Shown here in pieces: positions 32,226-43,873 of a stretch of 64,000 bases of DNA. Position 1 is the first letter of the stretch. Every line of letters starts with the position of its first letter. The position numbers were made by a program, and so were the translations under genes. The DNA comes from Isoperla grammatica (taxonomy: Eukaryota; Arthropoda; Insecta; Plecoptera; Perlodidae), in NCBI GenBank assembly GCA_945910005.1, contig CAMDTW010000145.1:1-64000 (forward strand), given 5' to 3'. A model generated the notes under the pieces. That model saw only the letters and a list, made by a program, of their open reading frames with translations. It ran no database searches and was not told the DNA's origin.

Positions 32226-32284
32226 GAACTTATTAAAAGTTCACCTTGCAACAGCAACGTCATAACTTTCATGACCACAACTGG

Positions 32285-32560
32285 GTTCCGTTCACATAGT
32301 GACATAATGCAGTTCCTGAAGCTGGTTATTGGAGAGGTGGCAGGTTTTCTAAAGGTGATAATGGAGGAGTCCCTCACAACAAGGGTGGAGGCCAAGAACT
32401 GGAAAGAAGCTGTGGTAACGCCAATACATAAGGGGGGAAGAGAAGAGAAAGATGGGGAATTATAGTCCAATGTCCAATCTCACTAACCTCATTAGGGTCT
32501 AAAATCATGGAGAGAGTCATAGGTAATAATTATGTCAAAGATGAGATAAGGAGTATATTA
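32285..32560 (+). pseudogene. Non-LTR reverse transcriptase fragment
   Basis: The plus frame reads WKEAVVTPIHKGGREEKDG. After a frame change it gives NYSPMSNLT-like sequence and SKIMERVIGNN. This matches the conserved W-x-x-A-x-V-x-P-I-x-K and YRP(I/V)SL region that precedes the RT palm. Upstream LKLVIGEVAGFLKVIMEESL fits as well. The fragment is short, frameshifted and without the catalytic YADD box. Confidence 0.8.
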
Positions 32561-32866
32561 TACAATACTCCTCATTATGTATACAAATTAAATACCAATA
32601 TAAATACCTCGATAAATAGCATGGCCAAAAGAAGGAGAAATATACCTTGAAATTGAAAATAAATAATATAATAATAATACAAAATTATAATAAACATCAT
32701 CATAATAATAATAATTAATAGATAAAACTATGACACTTTTTCAAATTGTATCAATATTACGTGGATCGCTGTGTCGCATATTTAATTTAATATTAATTAA
32801 TTCAATAATTCATTCAAATCTTGCGCCAACAAATTTGGTGGCGAGTAACGAATGTTTTCTTATTTG

Positions 32867-33393
32867 GGTTGCGTTCCGTTACATGCTGGGACTGCTGGGA
32901 CCCAGTGAGCGCCGGCGTGAGCCAGCGCGAGCCAGTAGGCTTAAGAAACGGAACGAGCATCCACCTGCAGAGCACTGACAACAGTATAGAAGACGGCGCG
33001 AAAATAGTCGTAAGCTATAACTGTCAGCCTAGGCCTACACTAATTGCACCCTGCCAAGAGAAATATACGTCCAATAGCATATACAAAACATTCTTACCTT
33101 TCTCCAGACGCTCCTTTTCAATGTCGTTCACTACTAATTTCACTACTTCGTTTGTTTCTGGACAAACCAGCGATATTTCGTGCCACTGGTATGTTATAGT
33201 TTGGTGCGACGCCATGACAGTTCCAAGTTTTACTGGGGCTACTGCGTGAAAAAGGGCCAGTACTTCCAGTGCACTGGAGATGCTGGGATAGCAAGTAAGG
33301 GAACGCTCAGTAGTCACTGGCAGCATGTTTCGGAATGCATCCAGTAAGCTGGCGCACTGGATCAGTACATCCAGCATGTAACGGAACGCAACC
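32867..33393. mobile_element. MITE, GGTTGCGTTCCGTTACATGC ends, TTG duplication
   Basis: The left end GGTTGCGTTCCGTTACATG is exactly mirrored at the right end (CATGTAACGGAACGCAACC). TTG flanks both sides (32864-32866, 33394-33396). Subterminal CCAGTG and GCTGG words repeat within. Frames crossing it are not supported as genes. Confidence 0.82.
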
Positions 33394-33860
33394 TTGGTAG
33401 TACAATATGATTCCTTGCAGTCCTTGCGAGTTCCTGCGCGCGGATACATACGAAAACTTACTCGAACCACCGACTGTTGTGTTTGTTGTAGTTTGTCAGA
33501 TTGTCGGACTACTGGCGGTTTCCCGTTTTCATTTCTTCGCGAAAAACGGAAAAACCAGGAAAATAAGTCCCCTCGGTATGTTTCTCGTTTTATTATAATT
33601 GAGTTTCACTTAAAATTGTATTTCATTCTATGAAGGTACTGAAATAACAGGATTAGGCAACAAGTACTTTTGTGTCATGGCTGCCGAAAAGGTAGCTACC
33701 GGTGTGTGTCATCCATGGTTTTCTAGTATAGGTCGTTTCGATTACTCGATGTTGAATTTTCCAAACTTAAAACATGGCCGCCAAGAAGTTGCTCATTGAA
33801 GATGTGCCGGTGCGAATAATCTATTAAAAACGCGGAAACCTAACATTTTACAATACTAAA
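33394..33860. other. No gene seen
   Basis: The interval is of mixed composition. I recognise no domain, RNA gene or repeat boundary. Confidence 0.5.
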
Positions 33861-33865
33861 AGCCA

Positions 33866-34151
33866 TAAAAACACTGCGAGTGATTGAAACTGCATTATTT
33901 GTGCAATTTCTATGTGTAAAACTATTATTTTAGTTTTGACCGGTCTTTATTTGAATGATGGAACAAGTAGGCCTACGTGCCTACCGTGTAATTTAATTTC
34001 TCAACGCTTCCGTTTTGGCAGGAAACTTAAGTTTACAATGGCAAGTGTCATAAAAAACAGTGCGAGTAATTAAAACTGCATTCTTTATGCGATTTCTATC
34101 TGTGCAAAACTATTATTTTAATTTTGACGGGTATTTATTTGAATGGTGGAA
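33866..34151. repeat. Diverged tandem duplication, ~182-bp spacing
   Basis: Words such as ACTGCGAGTGATTGAAACTG, AACTATTATTTTAGTTTTGA and TATTTGAATGATGGAAC at 33875-33965 recur with substitutions at 34055-34150. Confidence 0.75.
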
Positions 34152-34234
34152 CCACAGATAACGGGTTGTAGGGTGGAACAACTCGCAACGGTTCCGTTTT
34201 GCCAGGGAGACTTTCGAACGAGGTCTCACTAGTG

Positions 34235-34606
34235 CAGGGATGGCGAACCAATGGCACTTTCTGGCTGGCACGCAGAAATGTGTGCAATATATTGTATCAG
34301 GATCAAAGTGACCACACCTCGAAGGCATTTTCCAGACATTTAGGACATTTTGGCCTCCGGCGGGATTTGGCCCAAATCTTTCCTTTTCTGGAACGTTCAT
34401 ACTATTGTTGTTAAGACTCAATCCCCCCCCTCCCCCCCACACATTATACACTGGCAATTTGTTCCCCACCAAACATTATAATTATTCAAAAAGCTATAAT
34501 AAAATTTCATTTAAAATTTGAATGGTCCTTTTAGGCAGCCTGAACAGAGTTAATTCAATGATTTGTAAATAATGCCACTCAAGCCAAAAAAGGTTCGCCA
34601 TCCCTG
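34235..34606. mobile_element. Non-autonomous hAT, CAGGGATGGCGAACC ends, 372 bp
   Basis: The ends CAGGGATGGCGAACC and GGTTCGCCATCCCTG form perfect 15-bp TIRs. The flanks CACTAGTG (34227-34234) and CACTAGAG (34607-34614) are an 8-bp duplication with one mismatch. The interior has a C-rich tract and no transposase. Confidence 0.92.
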
Positions 34607-34924
34607 CACTAGAGTGCTAATTTAGTGTACTGCGATGATGAGAAAGGGAGGAGGGAAGCCTGGTACTGGTACCGGCACGTAGCCTAATCCTGTGAAAAGT
34701 ACCCGGGGGGTTATTGGCTCAAATAATTCGAAGTAAATCGTAGGTAGACGAAAAACTTGACCCCCATCTTCATAATCGTTAAACTGTTTTGAAGCAATCC
34801 TGTCTAAAATTAGTTTGGCGATGCGCGTACATTTACGCGTTGTTAACAGAACCAGCTGATACTCAAGATTACATTTTAATTTCTTTTCCGCGATTAATTA
34901 GTTGACATGTTTCAATCGACGACC

Positions 34925-34927
<3 letters not shown>

Positions 34928-35000
<73 letters not shown>
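34928..35000. repeat. (GA)n microsatellite
   Basis: About 70 bases of GA repeats carry one GC interruption. They are followed by TGATTGAC-type words. The minus-strand frame through it is pure Ser/Leu alternation and is not a gene. Confidence 0.97.
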
Positions 35001-35004
<4 letters not shown>

Positions 35005-35584
35005 ATTGACTGACTGATTGATTGATAGCGTCTTTATTTATGGCGGGATTAATGCCCCTGAGGCATTTTCTGCCATCCAACCATTTCATACGTTAATCAA
35101 ACAAACATTATTATTATCATCCAGAAGTAAGAAAGTAGGAAGTATTGAGAGAGTGAGAGAGGGGGGGTTCTCGTTGCAGTAGGATTCGCCTAAACAAGGT
35201 TACAGCTGGCCTGGGACCTGAGTGCCCCCCCAGCCCTTTCGCTCCAGACAGTGCGTCCACAGATAATTTGTTATCTGTGGTGCGTCGCTTCCTTATGTAG
35301 GCTTGTCCACTCCATGTAGAGGTTCAGATGCGGTCATTGTATTTGCCTCATCCGATCCGACTTTATTTCGTGGGTGTCTTATTTTAATAGAATCGAGGTA
35401 ATTTAACTTAATTTTAAAAGAAAAATTAAGTTTACAGTCAGACCCCCCCCCCCCCGCGCCAGCCAAAGAAGAAGATTGGCGAACGTCCGCCCACTTAATA
35501 TTTTAGAAATTAAGCACTGATAAGGGTGCAGATAAGGAACAGTCGGTTGTTGTAGAACTCAATCCTAGCATTCGTCTTATGACT

Positions 35585-35660
35585 TAGGAAAACACTTGAC
35601 GTGATTGTCGGTGGCTGGAATCGAATCCGGTACGTTCCGATTCACGTGAGTTCACAATTG
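35585..35660 (-). repeat. tRNA-like B box, probable SINE fragment
   Basis: The minus strand contains GGATTCGATTCCAGCC (B box at about 35617-35627). No convincing A box was found upstream on that strand, so this is a SINE fragment at best. Confidence 0.4.
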
Positions 35661-35839
35661 TATCCAAAGGGAAAATCGAGTCATGGTCTAATATTCTTGA
35701 TGCTGCGAGTTTTGTGTATTGTCTGTATAAGGCAATACTTATGAGCAGTATGGCATGTCTACCGCACTCGCAGACAGGTACACAAGACAGACAGACTTTT
35801 ACCCCCTCCAAACCCTGCTCACTTGTTGCATACGTTCAC

Positions 35840-36000
35840 TTTCGTCCACACAGTTGTCGTGCGATCGTGGTTCGAATCCTGGTTTGGGCATGGGAGTTAT
35901 GTTATGTCGTACTACACCCAACCCACCCATTGTTTCGATTGGCCTCGTTGCCAAAATAGAAATGTTGCTTGTGTCTTGTCTTGTCTTGTCTCGTACAAGA
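35840..36000 (+). repeat. tRNA-derived SINE fragment with TCTTG repeat tail
   Basis: B box GGTTCGAATCC at 35869-35879 is followed by about 100 bp of body and a TCTTGTCTTGTCTTG simple-repeat tail. The A box is not recognisable, so the 5' end is degraded or truncated. Confidence 0.6.
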
Positions 36001-36195
36001 ACTGCTTACTTGGCCGTATCCAGTTTTATCTAGAGCGAATGTACCCGGAACTGGAGAAGTTCCCTCAGTGAGACTGCGATGACTCATTGGTCGAGAGGAG
36101 AGGCTCGGCTAGTCTGGTTGTGTCTAGGGGGGAAGGGGTAAATGTTTCGCATTCGCAAGTCGCAAGTAGATAATGCAGGTGGTATCAGCTGTACC

Positions 36196-36798
36196 AAGTA
36201 ACGGTATGCTCTACTGCTGTGTAAAGTAGACCTCGGTCTGGGGAGCGCGGCAACCAGTTTTGCCCCGCATGGAATTTTTTAGGGTGTTTTGTTGGAGGAT
36301 TCGGGAGATTGAGGAACTGTGCTAAAATAATACTTTCGTGGGGAAAAAAACAAAAATGTAATCACTTACTTTATAAAAACATTTGATTCAAAATAAGTGC
36401 CGGTATGGCATACGGCCGGCATTGTTAGTAGCGGTATGCATACCGGCTCATTTTAACCACTCACTGATACTAAGAATACGACGGTATGCCGATTTATGCA
36501 TGTTGACGGATTATGTTGAACGTTTTCTTCTACTTTTTATTCATATTTGCTCATCCAACATTTGTATAAAGTAAAATATTTCAATTTGTGGTTTTTCCAC
36601 AAAAAACGTTGTATTTTAGTCCACGTTTTATTTTCCTCGACCCCTTGACCACTCCCTAAAGTCATTTATTTAAACGTGTTCGTGACAAAACATCATACAA
36701 AAATTCTCTGCGAGGCAAAACTGGGGGGCAAGACTCCGGGCGTGCCCGCTTTGTCTATTTTACTTTACACAGCAGTAGTGCACTGCATACCGTTACTT
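36196..36798. mobile_element. Inverted-repeat element, AAGTAACGGTATGC ends
   Basis: The left end AAGTAACGGTATGC is mirrored by GCATACCGTTACTT. Inverted similarity continues through the TACTGCTGTGTAAAGTA segment and an AACCAGTTTTGCCCCGC segment for about 80 bp. The interior has further GCGGTATGCATACCGGC palindromes. No target duplication is clear. Confidence 0.8.
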
Positions 36799-36805
36799 CT
36801 CCGAG

Positions 36806-37092
36806 TCGATGTTTGAAAACTTTTTTGTGTGTAAAATGTCAGCTGGGAACTATTTTAAATTTATAAGGAAAACATTTGATTTTAATTTGCAGGATAACGC
36901 TAACAAGGATGTTAATCTGCATTACGTTAATTTTTCTTATTTTTGTTGGTAACTGCCCAACATCACCTTTGTAGGGCGAGCATTCATATTGTTTCTGACT
37001 AGGAAATAATGTTGGGGTCTGTTAAGATAATTCGAACGTTTTTGATAATTTGGCATTATTGATTTCAATTGATTTTAATTTAATTTTAATCA
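36806..37092. repeat. Dispersed repeat, copy 1 (direct partner at 40158-40430)
   Basis: Shared sequence includes TCGATGTTTGAAAACTTTTT, AACTGCCCAACATCACCTTT and TTTCTGACTAGGAAATAATG, with small indels between copies. Both copies end in an ATTGATTTTAATTTAATTTT stretch. Confidence 0.88.
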
Positions 37093-37328
37093 TGTGAATT
37101 TACGTTCGAGCCCCACGATTTTTACTCTCGGCGTCGATCGATCGACTAGATTCTCCTTTCGAAATGCAGCGATGTGCCGCAGTCCTTGTCAGTGCTGCTG
37201 CTGTTTGTTGCAGCTCGTCCCGCAACCCTTGTCAATATTGCGTTATCATTTACATCGCGGCTGCAAACATGTTTTGTTTCAATTTTCAATGCAGAGTAAC
37301 TTATCGCCTTATATCACACTTTATTTAA

Positions 37329-38001
37329 AGGGATAGTCGGGTGAAAAACTAAAGAACTACCATTTGTAGATGTCCACCTTTAAATATAAAAAACATGACT
37401 AAAAGATACCATACTTTAAAAGCAGGCGGTTAAAAAAATTAAAGAAAACGCGATTATTTGGTTTGGTGCTACTAAGTAGCACCGAGCAACTTTTCTCATG
37501 GTAATTCCCATATAAAAAAAATGTTGCCTTGAGAAAGTAAAACCACCGCTAAAATAGGGCACTGATCAAAAATCGATCAGGAGGTTTAATGTGCATCGTT
37601 TCTCTACCGATAACATGCTTCTTAGTACGAACGTTTACTTCTACAAAATACCCTGCAATTAATTTTTTTGTGACATGATGTGTAGAAAAGTTGCAATCTG
37701 TTTTGAGCGGTACTGTCCGCAGTCGTCGAGTGTTTCGCGGAGCGCGGGCAGGTCTCGTATAACACAATGAGTTCTTTGTCTATCGGGAAGGCGCCAGCGA
37801 CCTCAGAACCGATACAGTTACACTACGCTTTAGAAGAAAAATGCAGCAAGAGCTGCCGAAGGGAATCTGTAGAATAGCTAATTGTTCACTATTTTTTTTC
37901 TTGCATTGAAGCAACCTATATCAATTGTATTTTACACATAACTGAATTTCATGGACTAATGACTAATTGGTGATTTTTTAGTTCTTCATCTGACTATCCC
38001 T
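37329..38001. mobile_element. MITE with TTAA target duplication, 673 bp
   Basis: The left TIR AGGGATAGTCGGGTGAAAAA mirrors the right end, whose reverse is AGGGATAGTCAGATGAAGAA. TTAA flanks at 37325-37328 and 38002-38005 suggest a piggyBac-type tetranucleotide target. A TTA Harbinger-type reading is also possible because TTA is contained in TTAA. No transposase is present. Confidence 0.82.
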
Positions 38002-38005
38002 TTAA

Positions 38006-39186
38006 GGTGTCATCTCTTTAAAAGCATTTCCAAGTGATAGTGATATACATTTACTTTGGTGTGAAGAAGTTTTGGTGTTGAATATTTTATTCTACGAGCC
38101 AATTAAATCGCGAAAGAAAATGATCAACATTCTTGATTTTCTTGAAATTTGTTATTCGTTTAGCTCGTGGCATCTCGAGTTCAAGACTTCAAGGTAGGCC
38201 TCAATTCAAGACTAGAACATTTTAATGTGCATTCTCATGTTTTTTTAAGGAGGCCTTACGCTTTACGACGGGGATGGTGCCGCTGAGTAAAAATAAACTT
38301 GTTGAAACACGTCTGTTTTTCGAACAGGCCTAGTTTCTGCATGCTTGGGGCAACATCATGGCATCCAAGTTTTGTTTCGATTTTGTATTTCAACCAAATT
38401 TTCATTCAACAGATTACCGATGGCTCCATTGTTTGTACGCGTGTGAGCTTATTCATTTTGTCAACGTTTTAGATGAGCGTAGCGAATCTTTGATTTCAAC
38501 TCGATCGGCGCTTTGTGTGTTTGTGTACAAAGTTTGTTCGTCGCACACAGTTCAAACGGCTTGACGGATTTGGTTGAAATTTTCAGTCTACCTACCGCCT
38601 AGCTGAAATATTTGTGATTTTTTTGCAGATTTAAGCAACAATTGAATCTTCTATGTGGTTCAGAAGTACCTACGCCCTAGTGCAGTCGTACTCGTGTCCT
38701 GCCCTTTACAAGACAAGAGTAAGACTTTACAAGACAACAGTGAACAGGTAAGCCCAGTCCTAGCTGGTTGTACACACATTTTTGGTATTTGCCATTGCCA
38801 ATAGACCAACTTACAAAATACATTTAAATGCTTCTTTAAATCATTATCAATTACCATAGGCCTACTATTAGTTTTCTGGTGGCGGTAGAGGACACCGTTT
38901 AAAAGTGTTTCGTGATGATGATATTTCGGTTTTACGTCTCATATTTTGCTACTTCGGCTAATCGAGACGATGAGTGGGTGAAATATGAAGATGAAAAGTG
39001 CCCTATGTCCGAATCAAATCCATTGCACATGCTGTGGTCGTCATAAGGAAGTCCAGCAAGGGCGAGCAGGGTGAAGTGGGAGGAGAAATCTTCAGTGGGA
39101 CAGTGGGGAGAAAGGGACAGGGTCTCCTTTCGTCGCCTCTTACGATTAGCAGAGTCACTATTCTACCCCGGGCCGAGACGAGTGTC
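38006..39186. other. No gene seen
   Basis: The interval includes a GATGAGCGTAGCGAATC segment near 38475 and simple CAAGACAA words near 38700-38740. Nothing supports a gene or element boundary. Confidence 0.5.
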
Positions 39187-39194
39187 CTTTTGTC

Positions 39195-39656
39195 CAGGGG
39201 CATAGCTAGTTTAGCTACTATGGCGCGAAGGGGCGCGACCGTACAATAGTAACACAACAATTCAACAATAATGTGGCTGCAATGGGTAGTGAAAACACAA
39301 ATTGGAGTAACATAATTATTGTGTGCTATTTTTAACATGGAATGCACTGTCATACCGAAACGCGAATCTCTTTCTCCGCCTTTAAACTTCTAAGAGTTCT
39401 GACGCATACAGAAATATGAGCCAGGCTCACCTTGACCTAGCCAACACACTGGCCGGCGAGAATGACATTTCGCTTGCCGATTATTATTTATTCTTTCATA
39501 ATTGTGTGTCCAGTTATAGGGATACTAATTAATTACAATGGAGACTGCATATCCTCTATAAGTCAACGTTTTCATGTGTTTGTCTGCTGGGGGGTGGGGG
39601 GGGGGGGGGGATTTAAAAACATGGCCCTGGCCCCTACAAACCTCGCTACGCCACTG
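39195..39656. mobile_element. hAT element, CAGTGGCGTA family, 462 bp
   Basis: The left end CAGGGGCATAGCTAG and right end CTACGCCACTG are diverged TIRs of the family at 5527-6859. The 8-bp duplication CTTTTGTC is perfect (39187-39194, 39657-39664). A 15-base G run lies at 39596-39610. The element is non-coding. Confidence 0.92.
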
Positions 39657-39664
39657 CTTTTGTC

Positions 39665-40157
39665 GCCTCCGTTCGTCTACCGTTGCAGACGGAGCGACGC
39701 CGCTATCATCTTGTGGGAAGTATGGAAGGGGGCGAGGGGCGGAATGCTACTGTCTGGAGTTCAAAGACTAGTTAGTCTGTCCGGCGGGGTATCCACGCGC
39801 ACGATAACATAAGAAGAGGGTGAGGGGTAATCTGTAGACATGGGCAACAAGAGTTTCTATTTGCTAGTTTCCACTCCCCGGTCGAAAATGAAAGACATCA
39901 CGTAAACGACACATCATAGAAAGACCCAGTACACGTTCCATTGTCGATCTGCTACGAGTACAAATGTGGACGAGTAAATGTGGACCATTCCACTTATTAA
40001 TAACCACATTTATTGTGAGAATATGGCGATTAACGATGATGATGATTAATTAGGTCTTGTCCCGATTTCAATCTGCTTTTTCCGCTGGCCGCATGAATTG
40101 CTTGCAAGCGACTTAGCCGACCGAATATTGGCACGCGGGTGTTATTGTGTCGAATGT
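39665..40157. other. No gene seen
   Basis: The stretch has mixed composition. I recognise no feature. Confidence 0.5.
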
Positions 40158-40430
40158 CGATGTTTGAAAACTTTTTTGTGTGTAAAATGTCAGCTGAGAA
40201 CTGTTTCAATTCATAAGAATGAATTTTGTTTGCAGGATAACGTTAATTAACAACATTACGTTAATTATTCTTATTTTTGTTTGTAACTGCCCAACATCAC
40301 CTTTGTAGGGCGTGCATTCATATTGTTTCTGACTAGGAAATAATGTTTGGATCCGTCGAAAAAAATCGAACGTTTTTAATAATTTTGAATAATTGATTTT
40401 AATTGATTTTAATTTAATTTTAAAATTACT
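40158..40430. repeat. Dispersed repeat, copy 2 (partner at 36806-37092)
   Basis: It has the same orientation and landmarks as copy 1. GGATCCGTCGAAAAAAATCG replaces the corresponding TCTGTTAAGATAATTCG segment. Confidence 0.88.
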
Positions 40431-41420
40431 AGAATTAAATTTCATTGTAATGTTATTGGTAATTGCACTAGAACTCACGGGCGGACTGGGATAAAAAGGC
40501 CCGGGATGCTGGGTTTAATTCGGGGGGCCCGCACGAGGTGGCGTGGCGCAGCTGGAGTCTGGGGCGAAGCCCCGCAGAAAGGCGTAACAATTTTTTGGGG
40601 TTGCATTGCATTTAATGGCTTAAAATGCGATTTTAGGGCGCGAGTAACAGAGGCCACCCTACCAGTAGCAAAATAATTTCAATTATATTCAATTAATTAC
40701 ATTGAATATTTACAATAAATATTACAATAAATTCAATTATAATTTCAAAATAATACTTATAGAGTGGGGTTAAGATTTGTTTAGCAATATACAGAGAAGT
40801 ATTTTGCTTCATTTTGTTTTTTGAGACTAAAATCAAGTGATTTCGAACAATAGCGCGTCCAACGACAGAACTTGGTGAACGAATGCATCGGTGAAAGTTT
40901 CACTCGCCAAGTTTCCTCGGACAACGTTTATTATTTTACTTTCCGGGCAGTAAAAACTTTCGCAATCTTGTATCATAGGGCTGCATTCATAGCACTTAGG
41001 CCTACACCATGCAGCCAAAGCCAAACCCGCCCTACTAGAACAATCCACCCATCCATTCACACATTCATCCATTGTCACCCCACTACTTCACTTTCCAGCA
41101 ATTCTGCATCTGTGTATTCTGGTCTGGCTCGTATTGATACGGGTTTGATAATATATTTAACGTTGTGGATGGGGGTTAATACGGAGATTTAATGTAGTGT
41201 CCCCTGGGCCTTCACGTACCGTATAGTCACACTACAGTGACAGTGCAGCACAGCGCCGGGCCGCGCTCGTGCATTCTCGCGGCGTGCTCGGCCGGCTCTT
41301 TGAACGCGTGTAGCTCAGCACTAGATTTTTTGTAATTATGTTGGATAGTGCCATTATTCTTAAAAAATATTCTAGTAATTAAAAATAAATACGAGAGCGC
41401 TGTCGATTTTCACCTGCCTT
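40431..41420. other. No gene seen
   Basis: An AT-rich stretch at 40660-40760 and a GC-rich stretch near 41240-41300 are present. No domain or RNA gene was recognised. Confidence 0.5.
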
Positions 41421-41421
41421 C

Positions 41422-42725
41422 TCCTTTAACCTCTCAACCTTATCTGACCTAATCTTAACTTTACTCTATTCAGCAGGATGTACACATGTACGCTACAAGC
41501 TACGGTCACAGATAAAAGACAAGAATGTGTTATCTGTGCTATGGTGCAACAGTATGAGGGAGTTGGACAGTCTTCATGCAGTGACCCAGCTGGCTGCTAT
41601 CACTGCTCGACTAGAAGATGAACTGACGCCTTGGGGTTAGCGGTACTTAAACTAAGTATGCTGACACAGCTGGCTGCTATCACTGCTCGACTAGAAGATG
41701 AACTGACGCCTTGGGGTTAGCGGTACTGGAACTAAGTATGCTGACACAGCTGGCTGCAATCACTGCTCGACTAGAAGATGAACTGACGCCTTGGGGTCAG
41801 CGGTACTGAAACTAAGTATGCTGACACAGCTGGCTGCTATCACTGCTCGACTAGAAGATGAACCAACGCCTTGCGGTCAGCGGTACTGGAACCAAGCATG
41901 CTGACACAGCTGGCTGCAATCACTGCTCGACTAGAAGATGAACCAACGCCTTGGGGTCAGCGGTACTGGAACTAAGCATGCTGACACAGCTGGCTGCAAT
42001 CACTGCTCGACTAGAAGATGAACCAACGCCTTGGGGTCAGCGGTACTGGAACTAAGCATGCTGACACAGCTGGCTGCAATCACTGCTCGACTAGAAGATG
42101 AACCAACGCCTTGGGGTCAGCGGTACTGGAACTAAGTATGCTGACACAGCTGGCTGCTATCACTGCTCGACTAGAAGATGAACCAACGCCTTAGGGTCAG
42201 CGGTACTGGAACTAAGCATGCTGACACAGCTGGCTGCAATCACTGCTCGACTAGAAGATGAACCAACGCCTTGGGGTCAGCGGTACTGGAACTAAGCATG
42301 CTGACACAGCTGGCTGCTATCACTGCTCGACTAGAAGATGAACCAACGCCTTGGGGTCAGCGGTCTGTCACAGAGGTAGGCCTTGTGTGATTTTTAAATT
42401 TCCATTGTTTACACGTGGGCCCCCCATCCCATTGATACTGTGATACCGTACATATAAACAGGCTTTTTGTGTTCTTTATACTCAGGAATCAGCTGACGTC
42501 ATGGCTGTTGGCGGCCATATTGCCACGTGTACTGCAACCTCTAATGAAACCAAACCATGTCGAACTTAACCTGTCTCACTCTTACCTACAGCTTTACCTC
42601 TCAATCTTATCTGACCTAATCTTAACTTAACTCTATCATCTCTATGCATCAGGATCTACACATGAACCGGTACGCTACAAGCGTGGTGGGTGGACAGTGG
42701 AGGTGGACAGTCTTCATGCACTCTG
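41422..42725. repeat. 80-bp satellite with duplicated flanks
   Basis: The unit begins CTGACACAGCTGGCTGC(T/A)A and includes CTGCTCGACTAGAAGATGAA. Exact 80-bp spacing runs through 41581, 41661, 41741 and so on to 42301, about ten copies ending near 42365. Two unit types alternate (GAACTGACG versus GAACCAACG). The left flank 41422-41580 (TTATCTGACCTAATCTTAAC, ACGCTACAAGC, GACAGTCTTCATGCA) recurs as the right flank 42590-42725 with a degraded single unit after it. The larger duplication therefore contains the array. Confidence 0.95.
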
Positions 42726-42892
42726 CTCGACTGGAACTCGAACTAACGCCTTGAGGTGAGCGGTACTGGAACTACACGGCAGCAGAGAGCTGCCCATCGA
42801 CCGGAACTTTCAGCTAGTCTACACGACAATCTGGTATTTAACATTTACATATGATAGGTACTAGGTACTGTGATCAGAGATGTAAATGTTAA

Positions 42893-43479
42893 AACTATTT
42901 CATTTTCCCATTTTCGTAAATATTTTCAGTCAAGAAAATAAGCTGAAAATTTCACAAATAATTATGGTGGGAAAAACAGGTCATGACGTCAGAACTGACT
43001 AATATCAATCAGCCTATCACGCAAAGATAATCAAAGATCGTATTTATGCCGAATATCTCACTAAAATGAGTGTATTTATATTGTTATTCGGTTCCAAAAT
43101 GAATTATAATTGTGTCTAGCAATTAATTTACACCAATGGTATGATTATTTGTAATAAATGTAACATTATTTCAGTGTTTGATAGTAATTTTGTGCAGAGA
43201 TCGGACAACAATGAATACGTTGTTTTTTCGATAATTGTGTAGTGTTGCAAGAGGTTGATTGGCAAATTCATTCATAAACACTGAAGTTTAGTCAGTTACG
43301 TAACCATCCGTTTCACAATAAAAGTGCGGGAAAGGCAACATGTCAAACTTTGTAACGTTATAAAAATCGAACTGTGACATTTTGAAATGGGAAAAGTATG
43401 TTGCTGGTATTTGTAGATAAGGACTTATGTATATCATATGATTGAACCAATATCGGGAAATGTGAAATATTCCCTATTG
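42893..43479. repeat. Dispersed repeat, copy 2 (partner at 17977-18570)
   Basis: It is collinear with copy 1 and differs by point changes and a few indels, for example in the CAAGAGGTTGATTGG versus CAAGGCGGTGATTGG region. Confidence 0.88.
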
Positions 43480-43722
43480 TATATAATATTATCATTACCG
43501 GTGACGTCATGGCTTCATAAGACACAGTTATAAGTTTCTATAACCGCAAAGAAGTTATTTTCACAAGTAATAAACACTCACGTGTCAAGCTACAGCGCAA
43601 TAACCAACATGTTTGGTGGATTGTAAAGTTGCTGGCATATTGGGATCATCTTTGAAACCTGGACCTGTGATATTGAAACTATGCTGTCTAGTGATAAAAC
43701 TTATATGAATCTGGCTCCTGCA

Positions 43723-43869
43723 GGGCGATTCTGAATGTGCAACGATAGGTGCTTCACCGGTTTCGGTTGTTAGAAGAAGGCGATGAGCCAATCACCGCCT
43801 TGCATTCGCGTTGAGTAATGAATGACCAAAACCGCTGATAAACTTATCGTCGCTCATACAGAACCGCCC
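43723..43869. mobile_element. Short MITE, GGGCGATTCTG ends
   Basis: The left end GGGCGATTCTGAATGTGC mirrors the right end (GGGCGGTTCTGTATGAGC in reverse), with CGATAGG/CGATAAG and CACCGGTTT/CAGCGGTTT further in. TGCA flanks both sides (43719-43722, 43870-43873). It resembles 16981-17133. Confidence 0.75.
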
Positions 43870-43873
43870 TGCA

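Noticed and set aside
34898..35089. Ser/Leu-rich minus frame
   Set aside because: Pure product of the GA microsatellite.
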